A stretch of 64,000 bases of DNA from Clostridium guangxiense (GTDB lineage: Bacteria; Bacillota; Clostridia; Clostridiales; Clostridiaceae). Shown here piece after piece: positions 17,881 to 25,598 of the stretch (its first letter is position 1; every line of letters begins with the position of its first letter). The notes beneath the pieces are model-generated. The model was not told where the DNA came from and ran no database searches. It saw only the letters and a list, made by a program, of their open reading frames with translations. Where the stretch lies: assembly GCF_021043395.1 (NCBI RefSeq), contig NZ_JAJNKE010000010.1, forward strand, positions 35,378 to 99,377, in the 5' to 3' direction. The position numbers and the translations under genes are program-made.

Positions 17881-18621
17881 GTGAATAATTTAAAGAATAT
17901 ATCTCTGAAACAATATATTGAGATTAGTGGTATTAATTTTTCTGAAAGTACGCATACAGTAAAAAAAGGCGAAATAACTGAAGAGCTTATTGTTGAGCAA
18001 TTTCATGTAATTAATAAATTTCATAAGATTTTAAGGGATTATAGAGGATATGATATTAAAAATATAGATAATAAAACTGGAAGGTTAGTTGAAAAATATA
18101 AGATGGAGATAAGGCTTGGTAAAAGATACATTAGAAGCACCAAGGGAAATAACATCTCAGATGATTTTAATGATATGCTTTTAAAGTATATCGAAAGAAG
18201 TGAAGAATGCGTACTACAAGCATCAAGGAATTATGTTGATTTGATAAAAAGAAGCATGAAAAGCGGAGAGATATGCCTTGAAGATTGCTATTTTGATAAT
18301 GTATATGAAAATGAACATTTATTTATAAGGGATGCAAGTTCTATATGCTTTGATATGATAGAAATTGATGGCATAAATTTAATAGATAGGATAAAGGTAA
18401 TAAAGGACGAGTTTGATTGGGAGAAATTAATACATGAGTATGCTTGTATTGAGAAACTTAATGCTTGCAGTGAAGAATTTATGAAGGCACTTATTTCATA
18501 CCCATCGGAAGTTATGAAATGGTTTAGGAGATATGTTAAAGATGAAGAAAAATTTCCTAAAGACTATTATTTGAAAAAAATAAAAAAAGCAGCTAAGAAG
18601 GATGGAAAAAGCATTATTTAG
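17881..18621 (+). CDS. Short, divergent CotS-like coat-locus protein
   Basis: A 246-residue protein starting at GTG 17881 after GAAGGTGAT. It follows the CotS spacing, with an N-terminal helix set, YKMEIRLGKRYI, a loop around CLEDCYFDNVYENEHLFIRD where CotS has the HHD..HHN loop, then SSICFDMIEIDGINLIDRIK. The catalytic histidines and DFD are missing, so it is a likely pseudokinase. It lies between two full CotS proteins with 45- and 11-nt gaps, arguing for one operon. Family membership is inferred from context and overall pattern. Confidence 0.6.
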   Translation: MNNLKNISLKQYIEISGINFSESTHTVKKGEITEELIVEQFHVINKFHKILRDYRGYDIKNIDNKTGRLVEKYKMEIRLGKRYIRSTKGNNISDDFNDMLLKYIERSEECVLQASRNYVDLIKRSMKSGEICLEDCYFDNVYENEHLFIRDASSICFDMIEIDGINLIDRIKVIKDEFDWEKLIHEYACIEKLNACSEEFMKALISYPSEVMKWFRRYVKDEEKFPKDYYLKKIKKAAKKDGKSII

Positions 18622-18632
18622 GAGGTAGTAGT

Positions 18633-19655
18633 ATGCTTGATTTAAGCGCTGGAAGAGATAGAGAATTGCTTGAATATGATTTAAATGCTGAGATGTTTGA
18701 GGAATTTCAACTCAAAGTTTACAATATAGTTCCTGTTAGAAAAGCATATCTCCTTTCAACGGATAAAGGAGATAAGGTATTAAAGAAGGTGAACTATACT
18801 ATAGGAGAATTTAACTATATAATTTCTGCTATAAATTATATAAAGAAGAACTTTGATAGGATTGTTGATTTCGCAAAAACTAAAGACAATAAAGAATATT
18901 ATATAAAAAACGGAGAACTGTACTGCATAATGGATATGATAGATGGAAGAGAATGTGAGTTTAGCAACCCAGTAGATGTTTCTATAGCATCACAGGGACT
19001 TAGTAAACTTCACAAGGCTTCAGAGGGATTTAGAACAGAACTTCCTACAAAAAATAATTGTGGAACCTTTATAGAAAGTTTTATGAGAAAAAAAGATGAA
19101 ATGTTGTTTTTTAAAAAAATTTCTAACTTATATGAAGTAAAGACTGAATTTGATAACATATTTATTAAAAACGCGGATTACTATATTAATAAAATTGATG
19201 AAAGTCTAGAACGATTAAAGTTAAGTCAGTATTATAAACTTTGCAGTGAAGAGGATAAAATTGTGCTTTGTCATCATGATTTAGCACATCACAATATTAT
19301 TATAAATAATGAAGAAGCATACTTTATAGATTTTGACTATTCAATTGTAGATTTAAGAGTGCATGATTTGTGCAATTTTATATCTAAGGCAGTAAAAAAT
19401 TTTGATTACGATATAAGTAAAGCTGTATTGATATTAGACAATTATTGTAAGGAAACTAGTTTGAAGAAAAACGAGCTTGAGGTTTTGTATGCTCTCTTAA
19501 GTTTTCCAAACGACTTTTATACCATAACAAGGGATTATTACAGCAGAAGAAAGGACTGGGGAGAAAAGACATTTTTTAATAGACTTAATAATAAAATTTC
19601 AGTCGAAGAAAGTCGGGTGGAATTTTTGGATGAATTTAAAAATAATTTCCTATAA
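18633..19655 (+). CDS. CotS-family spore coat protein
   Basis: A 340-residue CotS homologue starting at ATG 18633 after AGGAGG. It has KVLKKVNYTIGEFNYIISAI near residue 50, MIDGRECEFSNPVDV as hinge, LCHHDLAHHNIIINN as catalytic loop and FIDFDYSIVDLRVHDLCNFI as the metal motif. It is last in the 16822-19655 gene run and ends at a perfect bidirectional terminator shared with the convergent glycosyltransferase. Probably a spore-coat component or coat-modifying kinase. Confidence 0.85.
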   Translation: MLDLSAGRDRELLEYDLNAEMFEEFQLKVYNIVPVRKAYLLSTDKGDKVLKKVNYTIGEFNYIISAINYIKKNFDRIVDFAKTKDNKEYYIKNGELYCIMDMIDGRECEFSNPVDVSIASQGLSKLHKASEGFRTELPTKNNCGTFIESFMRKKDEMLFFKKISNLYEVKTEFDNIFIKNADYYINKIDESLERLKLSQYYKLCSEEDKIVLCHHDLAHHNIIINNEEAYFIDFDYSIVDLRVHDLCNFISKAVKNFDYDISKAVLILDNYCKETSLKKNELEVLYALLSFPNDFYTITRDYYSRRKDWGEKTFFNRLNNKISVEESRVEFLDEFKNNFL

Positions 19656-19660
19656 ATTAT

Positions 19661-19708
19661 AAAAGCATAAAAAAATAGAGTATTAGAACTCTATTTTTTT
19701 ATGCTTTT
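19661..19708. terminator. Bidirectional terminator between cotS-like gene and glycosyltransferase
   Basis: Perfect 21-bp arms (19661-19681 and 19688-19708) with a 6-nt loop. Each arm has a seven-base A or T run, giving T runs on both strands. The right arm includes the last two codons (GCA TAA) of the convergent glycosyltransferase. Confidence 0.9.
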
Positions 19709-20823
19709 AAAACTGATTTATATGAATTAATGGTTGAAAGTGCTGTGTTTTGCCAGGTTAGATTTTTACAAAGACTAAAACCTCTTGAAGTAAGCTGCCT
19801 TCTTAATATATTATTTTCAAGACACTCGTAAATTGATTCACCTAAAGCGTCAGTGTTATGTGGATTAACCATAATTGAGCTTTTACCAAATATTTCTGGA
19901 AGTGAAGTTGAATTTGAAACTATAACAGGCGTTCCACATGCCATTGCCTCCAAAGGAGGAAGTCCGAAGCCTTCATAGAAGGAAGGATAAACGAGAAGTT
20001 TGGCACTGTTATATAGATATGGCATGTCGCAAAGACTTATAAAGCCAGGAAAGATAACTTTTGAAGTTAAGTTTAGTTTCTCTGTTAGAGAATTGTAAAT
20101 TGAATATGATATACCTTTTTTTCCTGCAATTACGAGCTTTAAATTTTCGTCTATGCGACTCCTAATTTGGGCAAAAGCTTTTATTATTCCAGCTATATTT
20201 TTCCTTGGACTAAAGCCACCAACATATAATATAAAATCTTCACTTATTCCATATTTTTTTTCTATTATTTTTTTGCTTTTAATTTTATCAAGTGGTTTGT
20301 AGATCTCCTCTGCTGATAAGTAAGTTACAAAAATTTTATCTTTAGGAAAATTAAAAGCTTTAGCTATGTCATTTTTAGAAAAATTGGAGACCGTTATTAT
20401 TCCATCACATAAGGAAATTATTTTAGGAAGTTCTTCATTAAAAATTTTAAGATATCTACTGCTTACTGTTTCTGGCATTTTGTATGGAATAATATCATGA
20501 AGAGTTATTATAAATTTGCATTTTTTATCCATAGGAAGACCAACACCATTTTGAGGGACATGATAGAGTTCTACCTCATTATCCTTAAGTATGTTTGGTA
20601 TGTTTACCTCATCCCAAAAGTTATTTTTTATATTAACATTTATATTTCTAAGTTTAAAATTATTATTAAGATTTATGTCAAAGGAAGTTGTATCCGGTAA
20701 AAAAATAAAATAGTCATTTGAAAAATCTAGCTTGTTTATATTGTTTATAAGCTCATAAGTATAAGTACCTATGCCTGTTCCTCTATACCATTTCGCTGCT
20801 CTTCCATCAATACCTATTTTCAT
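19699..20823 (-). CDS. GT4 glycosyltransferase of the spore-coat locus
   Basis: A 374-residue GT-B enzyme, clearly paralogous to the one at 15534-16667. GIDGRAAKWYRGTGIGTYTY is the N-terminal loop, VPQNGVGLPMD and HDIIPYKMPETVS are shared blocks, LYVGGFSPRKNIAGIIKAF starts the donor domain and YEGFGLPPLEAMACGTPVIV carries E-x7-E. AGAGATAACTT upstream of the ATG is a weak ribosome site. It is divergent from the cotS-like gene at 20957, repeating the glycosyltransferase-divergent-cotS arrangement seen at 15534-17835, so the pair was probably duplicated. Confidence 0.88.
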   Translation of the reverse strand: MKIGIDGRAAKWYRGTGIGTYTYELINNINKLDFSNDYFIFLPDTTSFDINLNNNFKLRNINVNIKNNFWDEVNIPNILKDNEVELYHVPQNGVGLPMDKKCKFIITLHDIIPYKMPETVSSRYLKIFNEELPKIISLCDGIITVSNFSKNDIAKAFNFPKDKIFVTYLSAEEIYKPLDKIKSKKIIEKKYGISEDFILYVGGFSPRKNIAGIIKAFAQIRSRIDENLKLVIAGKKGISYSIYNSLTEKLNLTSKVIFPGFISLCDMPYLYNSAKLLVYPSFYEGFGLPPLEAMACGTPVIVSNSTSLPEIFGKSSIMVNPHNTDALGESIYECLENNILRRQLTSRGFSLCKNLTWQNTALSTINSYKSVLKA

Positions 20824-20956
20824 AAGTTATCTCTCCCAAAATCATTACAATCCATTATATTAAAATGAAGTATAAAGTGTTAAAGATATATATTTTTTTC
20901 TTCTAAAGTTCTTTCCACTTACATATAAATTAGAATATATGGGAGGTGATTAAAAC

Positions 20957-21958
20957 ATGATGAGGGAATTTGAAATAGAAAGACAATTTGATGTTAAAAT
21001 TGAATCTATGAAACCAAATAAGGGTGTGTATTTTTTAAAAACAAATGAAGGTAGCAAATGTCTAAAAAAAATAAATTATGGTGTTCAAAAATTGTTATTT
21101 GTATATGGTGCTAAGGAACATCTTATAAAGCATGATTTTAATTTTGTAGATAAATATTGCCTTAATGTGGAAGGAAATCCCTATGCATTGGTAAATGAGG
21201 ATATATATACTCTGTCACAATGGATAGATGGAAGAGAATGCAGTTTTACTGACAAGGATGATCTTGTTAAGGCTGCTAAGATATTAGCGCGAATGCATGA
21301 ATGCTCAAAGGGATATGAACCTCCAGAAAACAGCAAATTGAAAAGCGACCTTGGTAGATGGCCTCATCTTATGGAAAAAAGAGTTAGATCCTTTGAAAAA
21401 ATGAGGGACATGGCTAGAAAGAAAAATAACAAAACGGAATTTGATGTTAATTATTTAAAAAGTATTGACTTTTTTAAAGAGCAGGGGAAAAAATCAATGG
21501 AAATATTGAAAGATTCAAAGTACCCTGAGATATGTGCTAAAACTGAGGAGGAAAAGAGTTTTTGCCACCATGATTTTACTTATCATAATATTATAATTGA
21601 CAAAGATGAAAAGGTAAATGTAATTGATTTTGATTACTGTAAAAGGGAAGTAAGAGTTTATGATATCTCCAATTTTATGATAAAGGTTCTTAAAAGATGT
21701 GATTGGAACATAGAGTATGCCAATATCATACTCAAAGCATACGATGAGGTTTCAAAGCTTCATGAGGAGGAATATAGAGTTCTCTATGCATTTTTGGTTT
21801 TCCCACAAAGGTTGTGGAGACTTGCAAATAGGTATTATTATAATGAAGTAAATTGGGGACAAAATACCTTTAACAATAAGATAAAGGAACTTATAGATGA
21901 GAGAGAAAAATATACTGCGTTTATTGAAGAATTCAAAAAAACTTATGACCAAAAATAA
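20957..21958 (+). CDS. CotS-family spore coat protein
   Basis: A 333-residue CotS homologue (MREFEIERQFDVKIESMKP start, either of two adjacent ATG codons, after GGGAGGTG). Motifs: GSKCLKKINYGVQKLLFVYG, LSQWIDGRECSFTDKDDL, SFCHHDFTYHNIIID and VIDFDYCKREVRVYDISNFM. It keeps the HHD..HN loop and DFD metal site. It precedes yabG, the spore-coat-processing protease, by about 100 nt on the same strand, a sensible pairing for late sporulation genes. Confidence 0.85.
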   Translation: MMREFEIERQFDVKIESMKPNKGVYFLKTNEGSKCLKKINYGVQKLLFVYGAKEHLIKHDFNFVDKYCLNVEGNPYALVNEDIYTLSQWIDGRECSFTDKDDLVKAAKILARMHECSKGYEPPENSKLKSDLGRWPHLMEKRVRSFEKMRDMARKKNNKTEFDVNYLKSIDFFKEQGKKSMEILKDSKYPEICAKTEEEKSFCHHDFTYHNIIIDKDEKVNVIDFDYCKREVRVYDISNFMIKVLKRCDWNIEYANIILKAYDEVSKLHEEEYRVLYAFLVFPQRLWRLANRYYYNEVNWGQNTFNNKIKELIDEREKYTAFIEEFKKTYDQK

Positions 21959-22065
21959 TATAAGAACAGGTTTTGTCTCGCCTTCATAGTATATATGGAT
22001 ACTACACTTAAATTTTATAAAAAAGTGTTGTATCTTTATCTGAGATTTACTGTGGGGTGAGATTT

Positions 22066-22968
22066 TTGGTTATTGGTGATTTTGTTGCTAGAAAATCACA
22101 TGATTGTGATATTACATTTAAGATAATAGACATAAAGGAGGGTCCCAATGGTACTTATTGCATCTTAAATGGTGTTAATTTAAGAATAATTGCAGATTCA
22201 CCAGTGGATGACCTTATGGAAGTTGATTCAAATAATATGGGTGAAATAGAAACTGTATTTAATGAGAACATAAACAAATCTATTGAAAAGATAATAATGG
22301 ACAGGGGATTAAATAAAGAAGAGAGTATAAAAAAAAACAGAAAAAGGTATAACCACAGAGTGATAAAGAATGACAAAGATGATAAAAATATTAAAAATAT
22401 GACCTTTGCAAGACCAGGCAAAGTCCTTCATGTTGACGGTGATAGCGAGTATCTTGATGTATGCTTGAAGGTTTATAAACAGCTTAAGATAGATACTGTA
22501 GGCAAGGTTATTTCTGAAAAGGATCAGCCGGATCTTATTGTTTCTTTAGTAAAGGAAGTAAAACCAGATATTGTTGTAATAACCGGTCACGATGGCATGA
22601 TTAAAAATTCAAGAGATTACATGGACATAGAAAGCTACAGGAATTCAAAGTATTTTGTTCAATCTGTTGCAAAACTTAGAGACTACGAACCAAGTTATGA
22701 TGATCTTGTGATTTTTGCAGGAGCCTGTCAATCTTGTTATGAAGCAATGCTTGATGCTGGCGCCAACTACGCAAGTTCACCTGGTAGAGTTTTAATTCAC
22801 TGCCTTGATCCTGTTTTTATTTGTGAGAAGGTGGCATATACAAATGTCAGTGAAATAGTAAATATTCAGGAGGTTGTTAAGAACACTGTGACAGGGTTTA
22901 AGGGTATAGGTGGACTACAAACTAGAGGTAAGTGTAGAGAAGGGTATCCTAAGTCCGCATATATATAA
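22066..22968 (+). CDS. yabG: Sporulation-specific cysteine protease YabG (intact copy)
   Basis: A protein of 300 residues, similar in length and pattern to B. subtilis YabG: IGDFVARKSHDCDITFKI at the start, PGKVLHVDGDSEYLDVCLKVY, VVITGHDGMI (catalytic His region), FAGACQSCYEAMLDAGANYASSP (catalytic Cys region, two pieces) and the C-terminal GIGGLQTRGKCREGYPKS. YabG trims coat proteins such as SpoIVA and SafA. TTG 22066 is preferred because GGGGTGA lies 5 nt upstream and it gives the family's short N-terminus; GTG 22057 is the alternative. Its 3' third is repeated twice downstream. Confidence 0.93.
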   Translation: MVIGDFVARKSHDCDITFKIIDIKEGPNGTYCILNGVNLRIIADSPVDDLMEVDSNNMGEIETVFNENINKSIEKIIMDRGLNKEESIKKNRKRYNHRVIKNDKDDKNIKNMTFARPGKVLHVDGDSEYLDVCLKVYKQLKIDTVGKVISEKDQPDLIVSLVKEVKPDIVVITGHDGMIKNSRDYMDIESYRNSKYFVQSVAKLRDYEPSYDDLVIFAGACQSCYEAMLDAGANYASSPGRVLIHCLDPVFICEKVAYTNVSEIVNIQEVVKNTVTGFKGIGGLQTRGKCREGYPKSAYI

Positions 22969-22974
22969 GTACAT

Positions 22975-23026
22975 CAAAAAAATAAGTTGCTTATGCCTTT
23001 GGGGGGTGGCTGGCTTATTTTTTTAT
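22975..23026 (+). terminator. Terminator after yabG
   Basis: AAAAAATAAG pairs with CTTATTTTTT around a GC-rich loop (CCTTTGGGGGGTGGCTGG) and ends in a T run, starting a few bases after the yabG stop. Confidence 0.75.
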
Positions 23027-23035
23027 TTAGATTTG

Positions 23036-23083
23036 GCTATGTTTTAAATAAGTGTAAAAATCAACACTTATTTAAAACATAGC
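23036..23083. repeat. Perfect 20-bp inverted repeat between yabG and the TOMM cluster
   Basis: Arms 23036-23055 and 23064-23083 are exact reverse complements separated by 8 nt (AAAAATCA). Neither side has a T run, so it is not an ordinary terminator. The arm start GGCTATGTTTTAA recurs at 6063. It could be a collapsed pair of insertion-sequence ends or a MITE-like scar at the edge of the inserted block. Confidence 0.8.
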
Positions 23084-23279
23084 ACAGCATAAAACATGAT
23101 CGCAGTTAGTGTATTTGTTATAGTTGTGCCAAGAGTCATGGATGATTACAGTAAACAACAAGTACAGATGAATCTACAAAATAATGAATATGATTGTAGA
23201 TAAGATTAAAAATATAAGTATATTATATACATTTTTGGAATTCATGATATTAATATGGAAAATAAAACAAAAACAATAT

Positions 23280-23307
23280 TTGCAAAAAAAGTTTAAAAGT
23301 GTATAAT
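23280..23307 (+). promoter_or_regulatory. Promoter of the TOMM cluster
   Basis: TTGCAA at 23280-23285, a 16-nt spacer and TATAAT at 23302-23307, 56 nt before the precursor ATG. The rest of 23084-23279 has no convincing gene; a 35-codon frame at 23096-23203 lacks a ribosome site. Confidence 0.55.
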
Positions 23308-23363
23308 AAAAAACGTGAGGTATAGAAAATTATATGAGTAAAGTATATAAGGAGGGGATATTA

Positions 23364-23504
23364 ATGGAGAAGAAAATTGATAACTTGGAATTAGAAATAG
23401 TTGAATTAAATGATGAAATAAATATTACTGCAGGAGCTACTTTTTCAGGTTCGTGTAGTACATCAACTAGTTGTGGATCTACATCAACTAGTACAACTTG
23501 CTAA
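23364..23504 (+). CDS. TOMM precursor peptide
   Basis: A 46-residue peptide from ATG 23364 with AAGGAGGGG upstream. Residues 1-27 form an acidic leader (MEKKIDNLELEIVELNDE...). Residues 28-46 hold only Ser (8), Thr (6), Cys (3) and Gly (2): SGSCSTSTSCGSTSTSTTC. Such a tail is a substrate for YcaO cyclodehydratases, which turn Cys/Ser/Thr into thiazolines and oxazolines. A 12-nt unit (ACATCAACTAGT) occurs twice in the core. INITAGA at 19-25 is a plausible leader/core boundary. All maturation genes follow on the same strand. It is unlike SagA or ClosA, which have Cys-rich tails. Confidence 0.88.
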   Translation: MEKKIDNLELEIVELNDEINITAGATFSGSCSTSTSCGSTSTSTTC

Positions 23505-23588
23505 TTTATTAAATTGTTATTACCAATAAAATAGGACAAGTAGAATTTGTATACCTCACACATATGTAATTGAAAAAGGGGGATAGAA

Positions 23589-24035
23589 TTGAATAGCATA
23601 GATATTAAAAATGGGATTAAAGAGTATCTGAAATCTCATAACTATATTTCAATAGCAGTTTGTTATAATAATAAACCATATGCTTCAAAGGTAAAATATG
23701 TATCAGAAAATTTTGATTTGTACTTTGCAACATTTAAAGATACAAATAAAGCCAAGTATATGTTAAGAAATAATTTTATTGCAGGTACTGTTGATGAGAA
23801 TAATATTGATGAATTTATTCAGTTATTTGGAGAAGTAGTCTTATTAGAAGAAAAAGATGAAAGAATAAAAGCAATAGATGTTTTAAAAGAGATATTCCCT
23901 TATGCAAAGTATTGGATATATGCAGATGATGTATTATTTTTTAAGATTAAACCAATTACTATTAAGTATTCTAAAGGACCCGCTAAAAGAAGTAAAGGAC
24001 AATATTTTGGAAATGTATATGAACTTAATTTATAA
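23589..24035 (+). CDS. Pyridoxamine-5'-phosphate-oxidase-like flavoprotein in the TOMM cluster
   Basis: A 148-residue protein of the PNPOx-like split-barrel family: IKEYLKSHNYISIAVCYNNK at the start, LYFATFKDTNKAKYM (FMN-binding region) and FGEVVLLEEKDERIKAIDVL. The start is TTG 23589 with a GGGGG ribosome site. It is the first gene after the precursor. Members bind FMN, F420 or heme. A role as an extra oxidoreductase on the peptide is possible but inferred from position. Downstream genes follow at gaps of 12-65 nt, so it belongs to the operon. Confidence 0.75.
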   Translation: MNSIDIKNGIKEYLKSHNYISIAVCYNNKPYASKVKYVSENFDLYFATFKDTNKAKYMLRNNFIAGTVDENNIDEFIQLFGEVVLLEEKDERIKAIDVLKEIFPYAKYWIYADDVLFFKIKPITIKYSKGPAKRSKGQYFGNVYELNL

Positions 24036-24050
24036 GGAGATGTAACTAAA

Positions 24051-24443
24051 ATGAAAGAATTAAAAAGCAGATTTAGTAGATTGATAGAAGCTTTATTCTA
24101 CGAATTATTAGTTAGTATAATTTTAGTTATAGTTGTAGTTATGGGATATATAGAATGGAAGATGTTTATCTTAATTATTGGATGTTTTACAATTTGGCCT
24201 ATTTATGAGTTTATTTATTCATTCTGTATTAAGAATATTAAGGATTCTAAAACCATACAAAAACTTAATATAAAAATAAGTATTTATACATGGCTTATAA
24301 TTACTATCGTTCTTTGGGTGTGTAATATTATGACAGATAAATCGACTTTATGGGCTGTATATCCAACAATAGGGGTTGCTTGTTGGCCAATTATAGTGAG
24401 TATTAAATATTTTTATAATTATAAAATTAATAAAAAAGTTTAA
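24051..24443 (+). CDS. Small membrane protein of the TOMM cluster, function unknown
   Basis: A 130-residue protein with about four hydrophobic segments (near residues 15-33, 36-55, 75-93 and 103-122) between Lys-rich termini. I recognise no family. AAGGAG precedes the ATG and the gene sits 15 nt after the PNPOx-like gene and 12 nt before the ocin-ThiF-like gene. Small multi-spanning proteins inside bacteriocin operons are often immunity factors. That is the leading guess here, with no direct sequence proof. Confidence 0.6.
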   Translation: MKELKSRFSRLIEALFYELLVSIILVIVVVMGYIEWKMFILIIGCFTIWPIYEFIYSFCIKNIKDSKTIQKLNIKISIYTWLIITIVLWVCNIMTDKSTLWAVYPTIGVACWPIIVSIKYFYNYKINKKV

Positions 24444-24455
24444 GGAGGAATTTTT

Positions 24456-25583
24456 ATGGATAAATTACCTAGAAAACCATTATTAAAAGCATATCTAAAT
24501 GTTGTACCAGTAAATGATGAACTTATACAACTAAGAAGCCAGGAAAATATTATTTTATTAAAAGGATCAGCAGTAACTAATATTTTGCCAGATTTACTTC
24601 CATTATTGGATGGTTCAAATACTATGAATGATATATATAGTAAATTATCTTATTGTACACAGGAGGTTGTTAATGAGGCAATTTTATTATTGAAAAGTCA
24701 CTATCTTCTTGAGGATGCAGAATGTAAATATGAAAGTAAATTAGAACAAGAGGAAATAGAGAAATTTAAAAATCAGCTTCAGTTTTTTTCATTATTTTCA
24801 GAACGTGTTTTGCCTAATGCATCTGTGATTGATAAGTATAAGCTATTTGATAGCTTAAAGAAATCAAGTTGTCTGGTGATTGGATTAAAGCGTTGTGGCA
24901 GAATGATAGCTAAAAAGCTCGTTCAAAATGGACTTGGTACTATTTATTTATATGATAAAACATTACAAGAATACAATTTAGTGGAGACTAAGTATTCATA
25001 TGAAGATATAATTAAAGAACTTAAAGGTATTAATGAAAAATGTAATGTATTTTATTCTGATAAAAACGATTCTTTGAAAAAAGTAATTGGTAAGGTAGAT
25101 CTTATAATATTTGCAGAGGATATTGCACTACAATCAGATTTATTAAAGGTAAATAAGTTGTGCATTGATGCAGATAAACCTTGGATAAGTCTGCGTGTTG
25201 GAGAATTAAAATTTCAAATTGGGCCAATGGTTGTTCCAAATCAAACAGCATGTTATGAGTGTTTCCAAAATAGGTATAATGGAAACTTGAGCTTTTATGA
25301 AGAAGAAATGCAGTTTGAAAAATATAAAGAAGATAATTGGAATCAAATGGAGACATGTGGCTCTGATTTATTTTATTCGATGGCCGCTAATTATCTTGTA
25401 TGGGAAGTAATCAAACAGATAACTAAGATTTTTACACCAGTTACTTTATCAAGAGTTATTACATTTGATATATTAACATTAGAGACATCAATTGATTCAA
25501 TTTTAAAAATGCCTCGATGTCCAGTATGTAGCAATATTGAGAAAAAGCCTTTTGTGGAACCATATGCAGTATATTTGCCATAA
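24456..25583 (+). CDS. TOMM cyclodehydratase partner protein (ocin-ThiF-like C protein)
   Basis: A 375-residue protein. Residues 1-90 look like a winged-helix RiPP recognition element (PVNDELIQLRSQENIILLKG, LPLLDGSNTMNDIYSKL) that would bind the precursor leader. The middle is an E1/ThiF-like Rossmann domain (SCLVIGLKRCGRMIAKKLVQ). Two zinc-binding CxxC pairs are visible, CYEC near 266-269 and CPVC near 354-357. In TOMM systems this protein presents the substrate to YcaO. It lacks the E1 adenylation signatures of true ThiF. It is immediately followed by the YcaO gene. Confidence 0.88.
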   Translation: MDKLPRKPLLKAYLNVVPVNDELIQLRSQENIILLKGSAVTNILPDLLPLLDGSNTMNDIYSKLSYCTQEVVNEAILLLKSHYLLEDAECKYESKLEQEEIEKFKNQLQFFSLFSERVLPNASVIDKYKLFDSLKKSSCLVIGLKRCGRMIAKKLVQNGLGTIYLYDKTLQEYNLVETKYSYEDIIKELKGINEKCNVFYSDKNDSLKKVIGKVDLIIFAEDIALQSDLLKVNKLCIDADKPWISLRVGELKFQIGPMVVPNQTACYECFQNRYNGNLSFYEEEMQFEKYKEDNWNQMETCGSDLFYSMAANYLVWEVIKQITKIFTPVTLSRVITFDILTLETSIDSILKMPRCPVCSNIEKKPFVEPYAVYLP

Positions 25584-25598
25584 GGAGGAATAAATATT

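Noticed and set aside
20497..20700. 67-codon plus-strand frame inside the second glycosyltransferase
   Set aside because: Antisense to a clear GT4 gene and lacks any protein-like signature.
23096..23203. 35-codon frame between yabG and the TOMM promoter
   Set aside because: No ribosome site, no family resemblance, and it lies upstream of the likely promoter. Possibly debris.
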